In this document: in pieces, positions 12,901 through 26,256 of the stretch
How positions within the stretch are numbered: the first letter of the stretch is position 1
Layout: each line of letters starts with the position of its first letter
Assembly (NCBI RefSeq): GCF_000003815.2
Contig: NC_049992.1
Span: 13,985,874 to 14,049,873 of the forward strand
Reading direction: 5' to 3'
Length of the DNA stretch: 64,000 nucleotides
Source: Branchiostoma floridae
Taxonomy: Eukaryota > Chordata > Leptocardii > Amphioxiformes > Branchiostomatidae
Made by a program: the position numbers and the translations under genes
The notes under the pieces: generated by a model
Database searches by the model: none
The model's input: only the letters and a program-made list of their open reading frames with translations
What the model was told of the DNA's origin: nothing

Positions 12901-15900
12901 ATTCGTATGTTGTCTATTTGTAGATATTTGATTATCTCTTAAGGTAGCTCTATGTTTGGTCTTCCTGCAGAAAAAACAAAACAAAAGCAAAACTAGACTT
13001 GTCTGGGAAACCTAAAGTACGATGTAACTTTCTTGTGTTTGTCTTTTTAGAACATAATGAAGAATTTGATAACTTTCTATTTTCCCGTCTTTCCTTACAC
13101 AGGTGCGGACCGTCGGTGATTCCACTTATAATCTTTAACAGGTATGTAATTAATCGATAATGAATACAGATAGCAATAATACTATGTCTTGAGAGGGAAA
13201 ATAAGCGTTGGTCACACGTAGATAGCTAACACACCACTTTTTGTTACTTAAGTTGTGTTGATACACGGCCTTGATGTCTTAGATTTATTTTCCTGTAGCA
13301 ACAGTACTAGTGTCACGAAATAGACGGGGTATATTTCTTCAACGAAAAAAAGACGATAACGTTATAAAGTATAACGTTGATGTCTTGACTTATGTTGTGT
13401 CCTTTTCCTTATTTCAGTTAGTTTTCTTCTATTAATTTTCCCTTAATCGCCCTTGCAACAACGGAGAAGAGTCTGAGTATGTCTTTGCCCAAGTTCATCT
13501 TAACATGAGATTTTCTTAGTTGCTATCTGAAATATATCTATATATCAATCAATCGGTTCAACTGGCATGAAATATAGGTAAACAGAAATTTATTTTCACA
13601 ATTTTTGAACCATAAAAACTTGGCTGATATTCAAAGACACTACGTTAAAACGTAGATGACAGTTTCCAGTTGTAATGGTAATGTAAATGGTAAATGTCTG
13701 CTTCAGGTGAAGGTTGGTTGAGACACGGTTACTGCAGGTGTTAATGTAGTTGACAGTGGACCACCGTCAATGCGCTCCTGGCGTCCGTAACACCCAGTGT
13801 TATCCTCTCTCTCACTTCAGACAGGCACGGCTGGGTGATCAGTGCTCCACTTTGCGCAGCTGTTCACCGATTGTCGGTCGTCAAGGACCCACAAACTTGG
13901 CGGGTAGAGTTGCAGGGAGAGAAGAAAGAGAGATAAACGGCGGTGTGTGGCGATCTGCGCGCCCGCTGCTAGCTCTTCTTACCGAGCCATCGGCAGGTGA
14001 GGCCGGGGTCGCGCGGGGGACACGTCCACAGGTAAAGCGTACCTGACAGCCGGGGTGATATATTACTGAGGGAATAAAACACCGAGTGGCCCATCACCCC
14101 GAGAATGTATAGAGAGAAGTTTACCCAACCCGGGGTTTCAATTCCCCTCCGACAATAGCGCGTCGCGGATAGATAGCAAAAACATGCCAGCTCGGACAAA
14201 ACATCTCCGGGCCGACCGCCGACGGGTTGAACTTGGAGCTTCCGGCGGTCGGCGGCATGAGGGCCAAAAATGGCAGACCAGGCCATGAGAAAACATCCGC
14301 TATCCCATGACGCCACCCTTCAGATATGACAGAATGTACAAAACGACCCGTGGGAGAGAGGCGGGTCTCGTTTTTATGCCCTGACAGGGACTGTTATCTC
14401 AATCGCCGACATGTCTGTATTGTTTGGCCGGGCCTGTGTGTGGGGTGATCCGCTGGACTGCCTCTCCATAGACGGTTGCCTGGCAGCGAGACGAAGCCCG
14501 TTGACGGCTTCTTCACTAACCGCCATTGAAGAAGAAAAATAAAGCCATCGATCAGTCAGGCGAGTAGATCTAGATCCTGGAGCCATCGATTGCCCGGAAC
14601 TCGCCAGGATCATCTCGGATGTCCGAGAGAAAAGGGTCAGAGTCCCGGTTGCGGGGTAGTGATAGTATGTGTGTCACCTGTGTTAAAGTTTGGGGCGCGA
14701 CTCCCGTGTCACGTCCACGCCTCTGTGTCAACTCAGGTGTGCCCGTGATGCACGGCAGGATAACGGTACAACAGGGTAAAGTTCAACAAGGAACTAATCT
14801 ACCACGCAGTTACTCACTCCGATAAGAACCGCCCCACACATCGCGACAAAAGGAAGGGGAACAAAAGTGTCTGCTTGGAATGATTAAGGAGCTTACATTG
14901 TGACAGTGATAAGATTGATCGATGATGAGATCATCTATATGTTCGTGACCTTTTTTTAAGGTGGGAGTGACGTTCTGACAAGCAGAGCACGCCGAGAAGT
15001 GCGCGTCTGTTTGTGTTCCTTATCACTGTTGACGTCCTCCCCACCCGGCAGACACGAATCCCACTTGACTGAGCCTGGTAATAAAGGCATCGCTATAATC
15101 TCGCGGTGTGTAAACATGACAAAGCGATAGATTACCCACATTGTCCGCCCGACGGGCTGGGTAAATTTTAACCCGGGCTGATTTAACCTGTCGCCTGCAC
15201 TCTTCTGTACAGGTGACCAAGACAGTGACACGCACGGCTCCTCAAACACGACAACAATGGAGCCACGCAGGTGTCGCGCAAGGCCTGACAATCCCTCCTA
15301 AACGATCATTTACTTAGCAATGATCGAGGGGTTGGATTTTTTTGAACGACTGACAATGACCGAGAGCTTTTCATTTCTCCTCATGACAAATAGCCTTGCT
15401 GTAATGTAAAGTTTGCAGCTAGTACTGGTCCATTTATTCCGACGCTCTGTTGACAAATGACGTGGCTGACGGTAGGGACTTTGAGACAGTGGCGCCCGGT
15501 TAAAACTTGAGGCGGGGAATATTGTTAATGAAGGCACCCAAGTTTCGCCGCACTCTGGAATAGAAACCTTTTCAAATCCCTGGTGTCGGCGCACTGTCTG
15601 AAAAACGACCTCCTCGGCTCTGTTGGTCCCGACAAATCCTTCTCATTTGTAGATAACTAGCATAGATAAAGTAGAGAGCTCGCCCCGGCGGCCTCTCACA
15701 CAAGAGAAAGCCACTGAAGCTCTCCCAGGACCATTGTCACGGGACTCCGTACCATCCCAGGTGGGCACTTCTAGAAGGAAAAGTTGTTAGGTGGTATTAT
15801 TGGAGGAGGATTGAAGGTGTGCCTTCATTTCCTTCTTGGTGGCCCTGCGCGTGCACCTTGACCTTGTTTGCACCTGTTGACAAGGATGCCATGCATCACA

Positions 15901-16409
15901 GGTGGAAGAATTACCGCCCGCTCACACGATAAGACAAGGCGGCGGCACGGAGATGAAAGTGCGGGGCAGATAAGGGCGGCGCCTCGGCGACAGGATATGG
16001 GATGTACCGGTGAGAGGTTCACCTGCACCACCTGCCCGCTGAAGTAACCCCTGTCCCCTTCATCACAATTTACAGGGGGACTTGTTGACAGATACACCTG
16101 AATCAAGACATGCCGACGTACCGAGGGACGCTTCTATTTATTCTACACGCCCTGTAGGTCGCACATATCGTCTACACTGCGTTTCTTAAAGATAATAACT
16201 TCCAAACTCGCACCTAGAAGTCGTGACATACAGCCATAACTTCCAGCACGGTGATTTGATACACAGCGTATCCACCTTTCAAGTGTTTTACAGACGAATC
16301 CCTGCTGTCATTTCTAATCCTGCCGACCTTAATCCTCGTCTCAATCCCCTCCTTCCAATTGATCCCTGTTTTCTGAAAGGTGCTCGTTTTTTTTTTGTTC
16401 CGATTTTTG
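6921..16409. other. Gene-free region, CpG-rich then AT-rich
   Basis: No exon, RNA gene or mobile element could be supported here. About 7.0-9.7 kb is mixed and CpG-rich (notably 8,440-8,700). About 9.7-13.7 kb is AT-rich. About 13.75-16.1 kb is again CpG-rich. Open frames of 60-115 codons occur on both strands but have no domain character and no matching splice signals. The position upstream of PRDM3/16 makes cis-regulatory content likely, but that is inference. Confidence 0.5.
8148..8154 (+). promoter_or_regulatory. Candidate TATA box
   Basis: TATAAAT in the context CCCCTATAAATACAACC, GC-rich on its 5' side. This is a textbook metazoan TATA context on the plus strand, but no coding exon can be recognised downstream, so any transcript would be non-coding or start with an unrecognised small exon. 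Confidence 0.3.
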
Positions 16410-16482
16410 TTGTGTGTGTGTGTGTTTGTATGTATGTGCGTATGGTATGTGTGTGTATGTGTGTGTGTGTGTGTGTATGTGT
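16410..16482. repeat. (GT)n microsatellite
   Basis: Interrupted GT dinucleotide run with TGTA interruptions. Long open frames through it on both strands (strings of Val/Cys, or Thr/His) are products of the repeat and not genes. Confidence 0.95.
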
Positions 16483-18921
16483 CACAGAGACGAAAGGGGG
16501 GGGGTATGATTTTCCTATCAGCTCAGCTTATCAAGCAACCTTTGGATTCCAATCAGCCCGCGGCCCGGCGATGTTTGTGCGGATGGCAGACCCGGTCACT
16601 TTGATCTTCTTGCCGGGGTGGATCGGAACGCGCGCGCGGCAGCTCTACTCGCCAGACAATTAGCCCACGTGCCTGCAACCTCCGCCAGGAAATCCCGCTA
16701 AAAAAAGAAAAAGAAAAAAAAACTCACAGCCATGATATATATACACAACCATACACAAACTTCCAATCACACATGTAAAAGCCATTACTTTTATGACAAG
16801 GTCAGTGAGAGGGGCCTCGGCGTGCCTTTGATTGTTGACTTTTGTCCCTGAACTATGCGGAGATGACTCGACCATTCGTCACTGTCCGTCTCTCCCTAGA
16901 TGTCCCGTGCAACCCGCCGAGATGAAAAAAATCTCACCGACACTTCAGGATAACCTGGATGTCTTCTCAATGCCTCGCACATGACTTAGTCCGCGGTGCC
17001 CATCGCGCTACATCCTGGGGAATCAAGATGGCTGCTTCTTGAATTGCAGATAGTCAAGAGGTCAACGAATGAGAGATCTAATTCACAGCATGCTTTACAG
17101 AGAAGATGTCACAGACACTAAACGAGAACACGAACACAAGACCCTTCTGGACCAAGGAGAACAGTTACTTTTTATTATGTGCGACTTACGTCTAAGTATC
17201 AAGACATCGTTTGCGCGAGATACAGTCGGCTAAAAGGTCAGCATATCAGTAACAAACAATCCAGACAGTGGATAATGAATCACGAACATGTCACCTGAGT
17301 TCTTAGACATCATGTTATTGAAAACAGCAGCCTTTATCTCTCTACTAATGGAGTCGACGGAAGAGAGGGTTTGGAGCTCAGCGCTCTCTCATAGTAATCT
17401 CTATGCACGATCCTTCTCGGACTTTCATCTAGTTTGAAGAATCCCTCAAAAACAAAGTGGGTGATCGCTTACATGTATCGGAAGACGTTCTTAGATGTAA
17501 CATCTCTTTGTTTGTGGACTAATGGAGTGTTTTTCTTGGGGGAAAACCTGGCGGGACTGCAATCCCGGGAGGATCCGCGTGTCTCCTCGCGGCTTCTGCG
17601 GGATGAGTCGCGCTTGCTGTCCGCATCCTGTTTCGCATCATGCCCTGGGTAGTACAAAGTCGGCGTCCGGCAGGGGACGGGCTTGTCGGCTCGCTGAAAC
17701 GCTTCACTTCAGCCTCAAGTTCAATGAGAACCACCTGGCGGAAGGCTGGACTCAGCTGGTCGCGGCCGGAGCGACGGGGTGGTGTGGTTCACCTTTCATC
17801 AGTTAGGGGTCGCACGGAGGAAGTGGCTTTAGATGGAGGGTTCAGCTGTCAGGTGCGGCCTTCCTGGCATCAAAAAGAGAGAATGGTATCAACTGTCAAC
17901 AAGGGGGCCCATTATCAAACTTGACCTTCGTTTTCCCACTTAACAAGTATCATCGGGATCCATGCAAGGCTTTCCGAGTTATGCTGTTCACAGACACACA
18001 GACCAGACAAACAGACAGAGAGACACACACACAAATACAAACACCGAAAATACAAGCTTTTAGCTAAGGTAATTATGAATCTTACCGTGGCATAGATAGA
18101 ATAGGATGAAACAGAAAATAAACAATCAGGTCGTCTCAGTGCACAGTGTCTATGCCTGATAAGCGCTTCATATTACTCCACATTTTTATCAACTTTGTCC
18201 AACTTCTGTTTCATGATTCTTTCATCCATTATCAAAGTCTATCCTAGCCCTTGATCGAAAAATATGTATCTAAGATATGAAGGTGGGCGTTAGGCCTGGC
18301 GCGTTGCTACAGAATTGGCCTTGACTAAAGCTTACCATGAGGACAAGGAGATCCGAATGGACATATTTGGGTGTTGAACTGGGTGTAGAAATCCCAAGAC
18401 GGATTCGCAAGTGATCAGTTCTGTCTGGACCACACTGCCGGGCCTAATGACTCTAAATAGGTACGCGTTGTTGTGATGCCCACCCTAGTGCAGAAACTTA
18501 ACTCTTAGGCACCACTTTTCTCTCCAAGGATAACTGCACATGAATTAAAAGAAGCCCGAAAAACACATTCTATATCCCTTCCTCCAGTGCAAAGAAACGA
18601 CCCTTAAGAGAACACAGTAGCATGTCTTGAGGCTAGGAAGTCACCTAACCAATCTCTGAGGAAATGCGGAAAGCCTGTCTCTAGAGACGGATTCCAAGAA
18701 ATCTGAAGGGGCGTACAGACGACAAGGTCAAGGGGAGGGAAACGGGAAGGAACAAGGATTTAGAAAGTCCGGCTTAACGAAATTGTACAGCAATTTCTCC
18801 GAATGCACCAGGTGTGATAGAGTGTAGTTTTCTGGGCGTGTGTGCCAATTTGTTAGGTTATACTTATAGGGAAAGAGCACTGCTGAGGCGTACCTGGCTT
18901 TGCTGATACCTTACCAATTTT
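16483..18921. other. Gene-free region
   Basis: Apart from the YY1-type motif, I see no exon, RNA or repeat element here. 17,500-17,850 is GC-rich with overlapping open frames on both strands that show no recognisable domain. Confidence 0.45.
17025..17032 (+). promoter_or_regulatory. YY1-type motif AAGATGGC
   Basis: CAAGATGGCTGC matches the YY1 core often found just downstream of transcription starts and overlapping start codons. The ATG inside it opens only ATG GCT GCT TCT TGA. It could mark an unannotated transcript start. Confidence 0.25.
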
Positions 18922-19090
18922 GTCATGTCCTTTTCGTCAACTTAACGTTCAACTCCAAATCGCCGGACCTTCAAAGCGAGAGTGTTGATTGGCTGGCATC
19001 TTCGTCATGTCTTTTTTTCGTCAATGTTAAACTCCAAATCGCTGGACCTAGTACCTTCAAAGCGAGAGCGTTGATTGGTTGGCATCATGA
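18922..19090 (+). repeat. Tandem duplication carrying CCAAT boxes
   Basis: Two adjacent copies, about 82 bases apart, share GTCATGTC, AACTCCAAATCG, CTTCAAAGCGAGAG and TTGATTGG. The second copy has an extra CTAGTAC segment. Each unit ends in GATTGGCTGG or GATTGGTTGG, the reverse of a CCAAT (NF-Y) site, so the duplication doubles a promoter-type element. Confidence 0.7.
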
Positions 19091-19528
19091 CTGAGTAACG
19101 CTTCAACCTTGTTTTAACCAACCCGGGGCAAGTTTGCAATCTGAAGCTACCTGTCACACCCGACCTCGCTCTCGGTGTCATCACATTAGCACGTGTGCTG
19201 CAGTACCGACCAGTCACGTTTCACTTCACACCGTCCTCCCGACTTGGTCCCGTGCCCACTCCGTGTGTTAGAACACGAAATGCTCCTGTTAGGAGGAACA
19301 AATTGGGAGAATTAGTCCCCTCGAGGCCTTATTACCAGCTCGGAGCAGTGAAACCGAATCCAATGTCCACGTCTCTAGGAGTTTTGCTGGGTCTGTTGAG
19401 ATGAAATCTTACTGAAGGCGCGTCCAATGTGCTTCGGTTATCAGTTCTATTGGACGCTTCTGACACTGTCAGGCGCGCACAACCAGAAACCCTCCATTCC
19501 CTAATGTTGTTTCTAGGCTGAAACGGGC

Positions 19529-19796
19529 TAGCCTCCGTCGCAGACTTGCTTTTATTTTAGGGGTTTATTTTATTTTATTTCCCGAAGCTTATTTCCCGAA
19601 AGGGTTTATCTTATTTCCCGAAGCTATACATGTAGGTGTCATAATGTGTGTAATTATTATGATTTTTCAATAAAGCTTTAAAAAACGCTCCCTTTCCCGG
19701 CATAAGAGAACCTAGCCAACGTCGGAAATCGCGAACCAGCGCCCCCTCCCCCATAAAATAAGAGCTAGCCTCGCTCGAAGTCTGCGACGGAGGCTA
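19529..19796. mobile_element. MITE with 17-bp terminal inverted repeats, TA target
   Basis: The ends are inverted copies of GCCTCCGTCGCAGACTT, flanked by TA on both sides as expected for a Tc1/mariner-type target duplication. The interior has no coding capacity and includes repeated TTTCCCGAA and an AATAAA-like stretch. Confidence 0.8.
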
Positions 19797-22700
19797 CTTC
19801 ACTTGTGGGTTACATGGCGGTCATGAATGTCTTTCCCCTCGGCCTTGCCTGATGACATTCCGTTCCCAGGCGACTCATCTGTATCCACCTTGGTCACTGA
19901 CACAGATGTAATGACAAACAAGAGTCAGTAAATAAAGACGTCGACAGTTGAGGCCATGGGAGAGTGGTAACGCCTGAACTTCTCGTGTCAGGGGCCGGAT
20001 AGTCAGTCGCATCCTGAACCGCGCCACTGACGAGAAAGAAAAGGCGAAGTTCCTGTCACAAGAATAATCGTCTTTGTGGTTACCCCAAGGTTTTAGGTGC
20101 TGTCTCATCCATTCACATGTATACCGCTGTGCTATTGTTAGTTCATTCTTTCACGGCAATCTTTCGGATATACCCTGCTCCCATGTTTCTGGGAATGACG
20201 TCTTGCCATGAAGAAAGGAGATGACATAAGTGCCAATTTATGTCGGTAAGTACGTACGACAGAAAGTATGCGAGTGTGGAGGATGGTGCCAACATGTTTG
20301 ATATGATATTCTCTTCTGTGCGTCATTGTTTTCGCTTATGTCATCTCACGTGCTCTGTGAGGATAATACCTAAACGTTAAGGAGGCAAAATAGTTTGTGA
20401 GAGAGGGGTTGGGAGGGAAGCAATATAGTCGCATAGTATAGCCTTCAAAGTAGTTTTTTTCATTTTATGGGCTTTCCAACTTTGAGAATCTAGATGGAAA
20501 GAATCTGAACTATGTAGAATGAGACCTGGTGCTAAATGGCTATAAATGTCTTGGGGAAAAACACGACTTTTTTTACACTGTAGGTACTTCCAAGTTGCAC
20601 CAGAGGCGCCCAAGTTCCACGATACCACAGTTCAACATTGATTCTCTCCACCGTCGCGGCACTCGACGTTGTCAGTGGCGTCGTAGCGAAGGAGCGAAAA
20701 TCGGCGAACAAAGCGCCCAGTCGCGCAGCTGCCGCGCACTGTCGTCCTTCCGGCGGAGCCGCCTCAGATGGATCGTTTGGAGCGGCGTGCCGACGTTCCC
20801 GCGCGTCCCATCTGGGCTTTCACGAGTAATTTTGGATTTGTTCTTGTCACTTCTCATTGCCTGCTTGATATAGAAGCGTGCCTACCCTACTGGGAGCGCG
20901 GCATGGGACAAGTAGAACATGTGTTGTGGGACGTAGACTTGAAGGTCTGCCACGGGTGTACTCTTACTCGTCTAATTTCGTTCTGGTTTTCAAGGACATT
21001 TCCAGCTTGGATCAGAGTAGAAGGCAACATAAAACTTTCTTCATCAAAGTCTTCACGCATGTTTTATTCATAACTTTCTTATGCGCCACATATGGGAAAC
21101 ATGACCGTCATGCACTAGTTACAATTGTGAGTAATAGAGACATTAATTAGAAATGATTTTATTTGTTAAGATGGCGCCTAACATCAATTTTGTATACGAA
21201 CTCTTTAGTTTGTTGTGTTTTTCCGCATGTCCCACTGCATTGCCCTAATCTACAACATACCTACACCCATGTCGTCAAAAGGTCATTTTTATTGAGATGT
21301 AGAGTGTGTTTGAATGTTGTGTATCATACATTGAACAGCTTGAATAGTTTATTACATCAACCCATTGAATCATGGGGTATTCACTTTTGGTGTCCACAAG
21401 AAGTCCCATCATGCCTAGCGTGCTAACAGAGGGAGGGATACGTTTTAGCAAAAGTTGACGTGTGGTAACGAAAGAGTTCTTAAGCATGTGATGATACAAG
21501 AATAATTTAGAATCTCAGACCAAAGGGCACACAAGTTTGATAATTGCTATGACTATGATAAAAAATCTTTACCCTCATGCGGCCAACACTAGTTCCAAGG
21601 ATGTAGTGTTTTATGTATAGCCTGGCCACCTAGATCATAACACTATGCTTGATGGGGTCAAAATTACGTCAATTCGTACAGGGAAATTGGAGCCAAATTT
21701 CTAACGAGGTGAGATAGATAAATTACTAACTGATAATACCTCAGGTAAAATTTAAAAATGTAATTTCTGGACGAAAAAAAGAAAGCAACGACTAAATCGC
21801 AGCATTGCGACTAAAATTGTCTCACAAAGCTTGCCGCGCCGGCAAATCAAATCAAATCAAGTTTTGTTTCCAATTTACAATCCTCCCAACGCTTTCTTTT
21901 CCAAGAGCGCATGCTGTACGTACGGTACCCTTATTACCAAGTTCTTGGATCAATTGGCGGTATCTGAAATAAAGACATGATTTCATTAGCGTCAGAAACA
22001 GGCCAACTGCGTCAAGGAGCCGTGTTCGGGGACGATATTTAACGGTGAACAGCTTGGCAGGACTAACAAATTGTCCGGAAATATGTTCTCTCCGCGACAC
22101 ACTCGGTCCGTTATGAGCCCGTGATTTGCTGACACATTCGGTCATAGCGTACATTACCGAGAGACTGTATTAAAAACTAGCAATCCTCAAGGACACCACG
22201 GTTATGAATTAAATCTCACGGACAGCTCCGCTTGTGAAATGTGTTGAGCTGATCGGAATGAAGCCCCGGCTTCCACTCTGGAATATCCTGTGAAAATAGA
22301 TGTGTTTAATTCGCCGGGAAGGAAGATGAATCGGGTCTTTAGACTCCAACGATCGATGTGCGTTAGGCAATTTGATGCATGGCGAGCCGCTCTTTAGAAT
22401 AATGACGCACTAAGCGTACACTAACATCCGCGGGCGCGTAAATTCTCGCCTTTTACTGCTGCTAGATGGTTTCAACAATAATAGACAAGCTATGGAGACA
22501 GAAAAGCAGAAAATTGCTATCACCGAAGTGTAAAGTTACATGTAGTATATGTTTCAGAGACCGTAGTCTGACAAGTAAGACCGAGCGTAGCCACATGGCG
22601 TCAAAACCTCTATCCTAGCTCATTCCGGCTGGATCCCTCGGCTACAGTGGTATTAAAAGCGATTCCAGGGAAATACAACTTCGCAAAGACTGTCAGAAAA

Positions 22701-23989
22701 TCCTTTTAGTGCCCCTTTAACTTTAATATCCCCACGTTTCTATTGTCTTAAAAAATGTCTCTAAACAAGATACCCGGAAGACCCGGAAGGTTTAGTAATA
22801 CGACGTAATAATGGAAAACCGTACGATGGAGTATAAAAGTTTTAGATGGTATCTACGGTTTCCAAAAGACGTATATGTCAGAACAGATTCTACGGAGTTC
22901 GCAGAGGTGTCAGTTAATGAGGCTCAAGAAATCCACCTGTTCTCCAGTCACCTTCTGATGACCCGGAAGTGACCCGAGGCCAAACGCCCCTTCACCGGAC
23001 ATGGGTCCTTGTGGTGAAAAGGGATATGGTTCGGGATGGAAGACTGCGTCAACAGAAACAAATCGTGGTCTTACGTCAACTATATCAAAAAGGACTTCAG
23101 TGAAGTTAGCACACAAAAAGCGAAATGGATGAGGAAAGGACAAATCTTTCCGAATATAGCAAATAAGGAAAAAATGCTGATTGCTTCGAGTTGGTTCAAT
23201 AATCTTGCAGGTACAAGATTAATTTATTTTCATTTATTGGTTTGGCTGTTCAGTACACATAGTCAGGACTGCCCAACTACGTATATAGCCTGTGGCTATT
23301 TCAAAGGGCTATCCCTGCTGACAAAAACTTATAGACAATGCGAATGGAAGTTGACAAGGACGAGTCTTATATCTCGACTTCGTAAGGCCAACTCTAAAAG
23401 CAAAGGAACATGATGACCCCCCCCCCCCCTTTCTTAGGGCAAGTTGTAAAATTTCTAAGACGCTTCCGAAGTTCTTCGCTAATCGTTCAGAATCAACACA
23501 TCCCCTCCCCATAATCTCGGCGCCTTAGTTTTCAACACTTTTTATCAGCTAATTTATAGTACATGTCTGTGGATTTTACAATCGGCAGCTGGTTAGGCGT
23601 TCTTCTTCTTAACTTATCATTTGGGATGTCATCGGCTTAGCAGGAAGAACAAAAATAATCATCTACAAGCTGACGTACTGCTTTGCGTTGGAGTGCATGC
23701 TCTTCTTTCAAAGTTCACCTAACTGCGTGCTACAATTGCAAGACGCAAAAGAAGCATACTCTCTCAATTGTGAAAAAAATACTTGGGATCGCGCAAAATT
23801 ATTTTTTTGCAAAAAAATGTTTCAAAACTTTCCATCGGGATGGATGTGACAGCAAGCTAAGTTATGTATATCTATATATATAGCTTTTCTTAATCGCGTT
23901 AAGAATTCATTTCAACACATGCGTAACAATGCCCAAAACACACATATGTCATCTTTCCCAACTTTTCGAACTAATACTGAAACAACAAT
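19797..23989. other. Gene-free region
   Basis: No supported gene. It contains a YY1-type AAGATGGC at 21168-21175 whose ATG opens 25 codons starting MAPNINF, an (AAATC)n stretch near 21,845, and a run of 13 C at 23417-23429. A 125-codon plus-strand open frame at 23036-23413 has no recognisable domain and is not called. Confidence 0.45.
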
Positions 23990-24145
23990 GTAAACCGAAA
24001 CGTTATTCAAATACAATTCAATCTCTACAACTGGATAAAAAATGGATATTTACTTGCAGACCTTTCGAGTGACATCCATCACTCTTCTTCAAGTCCGTTT
24101 TTTTATACAGTTGTAGAGATTGAATTGTGTTTGAATATTGTTTAC
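23990..24145. mobile_element. Palindromic MITE
   Basis: Both ends read GTAAAC, then an AT-rich stretch, then ACAATTCAATCTCTACAACT inward in opposite orientation, giving about 45-50 bp imperfect terminal inverted repeats around a short core. Non-coding. Confidence 0.75.
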
Positions 24146-25624
24146 CTTACTTGGATATCTAAGCTTCATAAATGTGAACAGAAACATGTTTCAACATGTT
24201 TCATTCAAATGATTTTTTCCTAGTATCAAAATTTCCGACTATTCAAGAGTTTGAATTCATATATGATATTCTTGGGACGTTTTGAATGCATTTCGCCTGA
24301 CAGATATCGAAAGAACACATCGTTATATCCTTGTACCGACGCGGGTATAATAAAGTGGTTTATTATTTGAGGGATTAGCTGCTGACGGGATGGTTATAAA
24401 GAAATATGAGGGAGTTTGTACACTTAATGTTGCGCCACCTGGCGGGATGAACGTGTGACTAATGGTTTATCTTTTGTTGATTAATGGTGATCAAAGAAAT
24501 AGACGGAATTATTTCATGATATCGCAGTGATTTGTGCAGTGAATTTGTATCTTCTTATGCACATTTCGGGATCAATACACTGTGTAATACACCATAAATG
24601 AAGAAAAAGAAGAAGATATAGTTAAAATGACAATAACTAGAGGCTCAATGTTCAGTAGTCTATGTATTGGAGAGACAATAGGTTTGAGGCATGGCCAAAT
24701 AAAGCGCAAGAAGGAGAAGACAAAAACCAGCTACAGCAACTACAGTACATGAAAGATTACTTTGTAAATTCACGGTGGCCCTAATCACTCATATCATATC
24801 TAGAATGTTGGGGGTAACGCTAGTCCCCAAGCAAACGTGTCAGCTGGATGACTCGAAAAAACGAGAGAAGAATTTGGCCAAATGGGGACAAATAAGTTGT
24901 CATTAGATTTTGGTCAGTCTTTTGCAGTCTATCGTGGGCCAGATCACTGTTAGGCCAATTAATTCCTACTAGGTTTTTATTTCCAACTTGGCCGAAGTCC
25001 ACTATTACTTATTATTCGGCCAGGCGGGAGTCTGGTAGAGACTAGGGTAACGCTAGCTCACCTTTATCCGCGGGGTAACCTATATCTGTAGTATTCAAGC
25101 ACATTTGTAGACATCAAGTTGACGAAAATGAACGGTTGTTTCAAGCTGAGATATTGTGAAAATATTACAATTTGAACCCGCCGGCCGTCGACTTGATATA
25201 CACCTTGCGGATAAATGTAAACTAGCGCCTTGCTACGAATACCAACTTTCGACACTTTTTTTCAATAGGAAAATTTATATCTTGCCAGACTACTTACATA
25301 CCAGTAATATATCTATATTTGTATCTATTATTGAGTAATCTTAGGTAAGTATACTTGTTTCCGAGCGTTTTGTGCTGTAATTTCTGTAGGTAAGATGACT
25401 CCAAGTCACCATCTATTTTAAATCACTAGCATCTTCACACTTTCTTGATTTCTCATGAAGACCCACGACGATGTTCTTTACACGACATTGCTACTGCTAT
25501 CCTTAGGGACTGATCGTTAGTAAATTTAGATATACCGTTTAGGGGAGTTTGTCAACACCTGTTTCTTTTGCATGGTGCAGTTTTGTTTCTAATCGCTAGA
25601 CGCCTCTTCCGATTAGCCTACATA
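24146..25624. other. Gene-free AT-rich region
   Basis: No exon, RNA gene or element could be supported in this stretch on either strand. Confidence 0.4.
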
Positions 25625-26034
25625 AGGGGTGGGTACCGGTACAGAACATTCAGGTCCAGGTCCGGTTCAGGTCCAGAGGATCAGGTCCAGGTCCGGACCT
25701 GAACCTGGACCTGATGCAGTATGACTCATACCAATGGTCCATTTCACTACAAATAAATCTGTTTGGTGGAGTATTAGACTTACACTGGCGTTTTAAAATC
25801 ATACAACGCTAACTGCACCTGTACGAACTTGGTAGAAATTCTGCTCTTTTTCACTCTTGTTATTTTCTTCCACCTGCAAGCGCCAAAACGTGTGAATGCC
25901 TGATAAAATAATCTGTTAATTTTCTAATCGGTCCAACATCCGGTTCACCTAATTTTTTCAGGTCCGGTTTTTCTGGACCGGTCCAATAAGAAAAAAACGG
26001 TTTTGTACCGGTACGCTGTACCGATATACCCAGC
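25625..26034. mobile_element. hAT-like MITE rich in GGTCC/GGACC motifs
   Basis: The left end AGGGGTGGGTACCGGTAC mirrors the right end GTACCGATATACCCAGCCCT, with many GGTCCAGGTCC/GGACCTGGACC motifs inside. Direct repeats CCTACAT flank it (25617-25623 and 26035-26041). The AGGG(G/C)TGGGTA terminus is typical of non-autonomous hAT elements. The exact end is uncertain by two or three bases because another element was inserted at its right edge. Confidence 0.75.
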
Positions 26035-26040
26035 CCTACA

Positions 26041-26248
26041 TACTCTCCAAGCAGAGGTTAGGCTCCGGCTGTTTTTTTTTAACGTTTTCTTAGTCGTTTT
26101 TATCGGGCTTCCTATTTTGTCATTTTTCTTGAAGTACGTTAGGTTTTGACACAGCAAGATATAAAAAAGAATAGAAAGCCCGATAAAAACGACTAAAAAA
26201 AAAACATTAAAAAACAACAACCGGAGCCTAACCTCTGCTTGGAGAGTA
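26041..26248. mobile_element. Near-perfect palindromic MITE with 8-bp TSD
   Basis: The ends are 28-bp perfect inverted copies starting TACTCTCCAAGCAGAGG, and the next 50 bases (TTAGTCGTTTTTATCGGGC and its complement) also pair, so most of the element folds into one hairpin. GCCCTACA is duplicated exactly on both sides (26033-26040 and 26249-26256). An 8-bp duplication fits hAT. It landed at the right edge of the preceding MITE. Confidence 0.88.
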
Positions 26249-26256
26249 GCCCTACA

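Noticed and set aside
23036-23413. 125-codon plus-strand frame as a gene
   Set aside because: No recognisable domain, no promoter or poly(A) context, and its composition looks like chance AT-rich reading.
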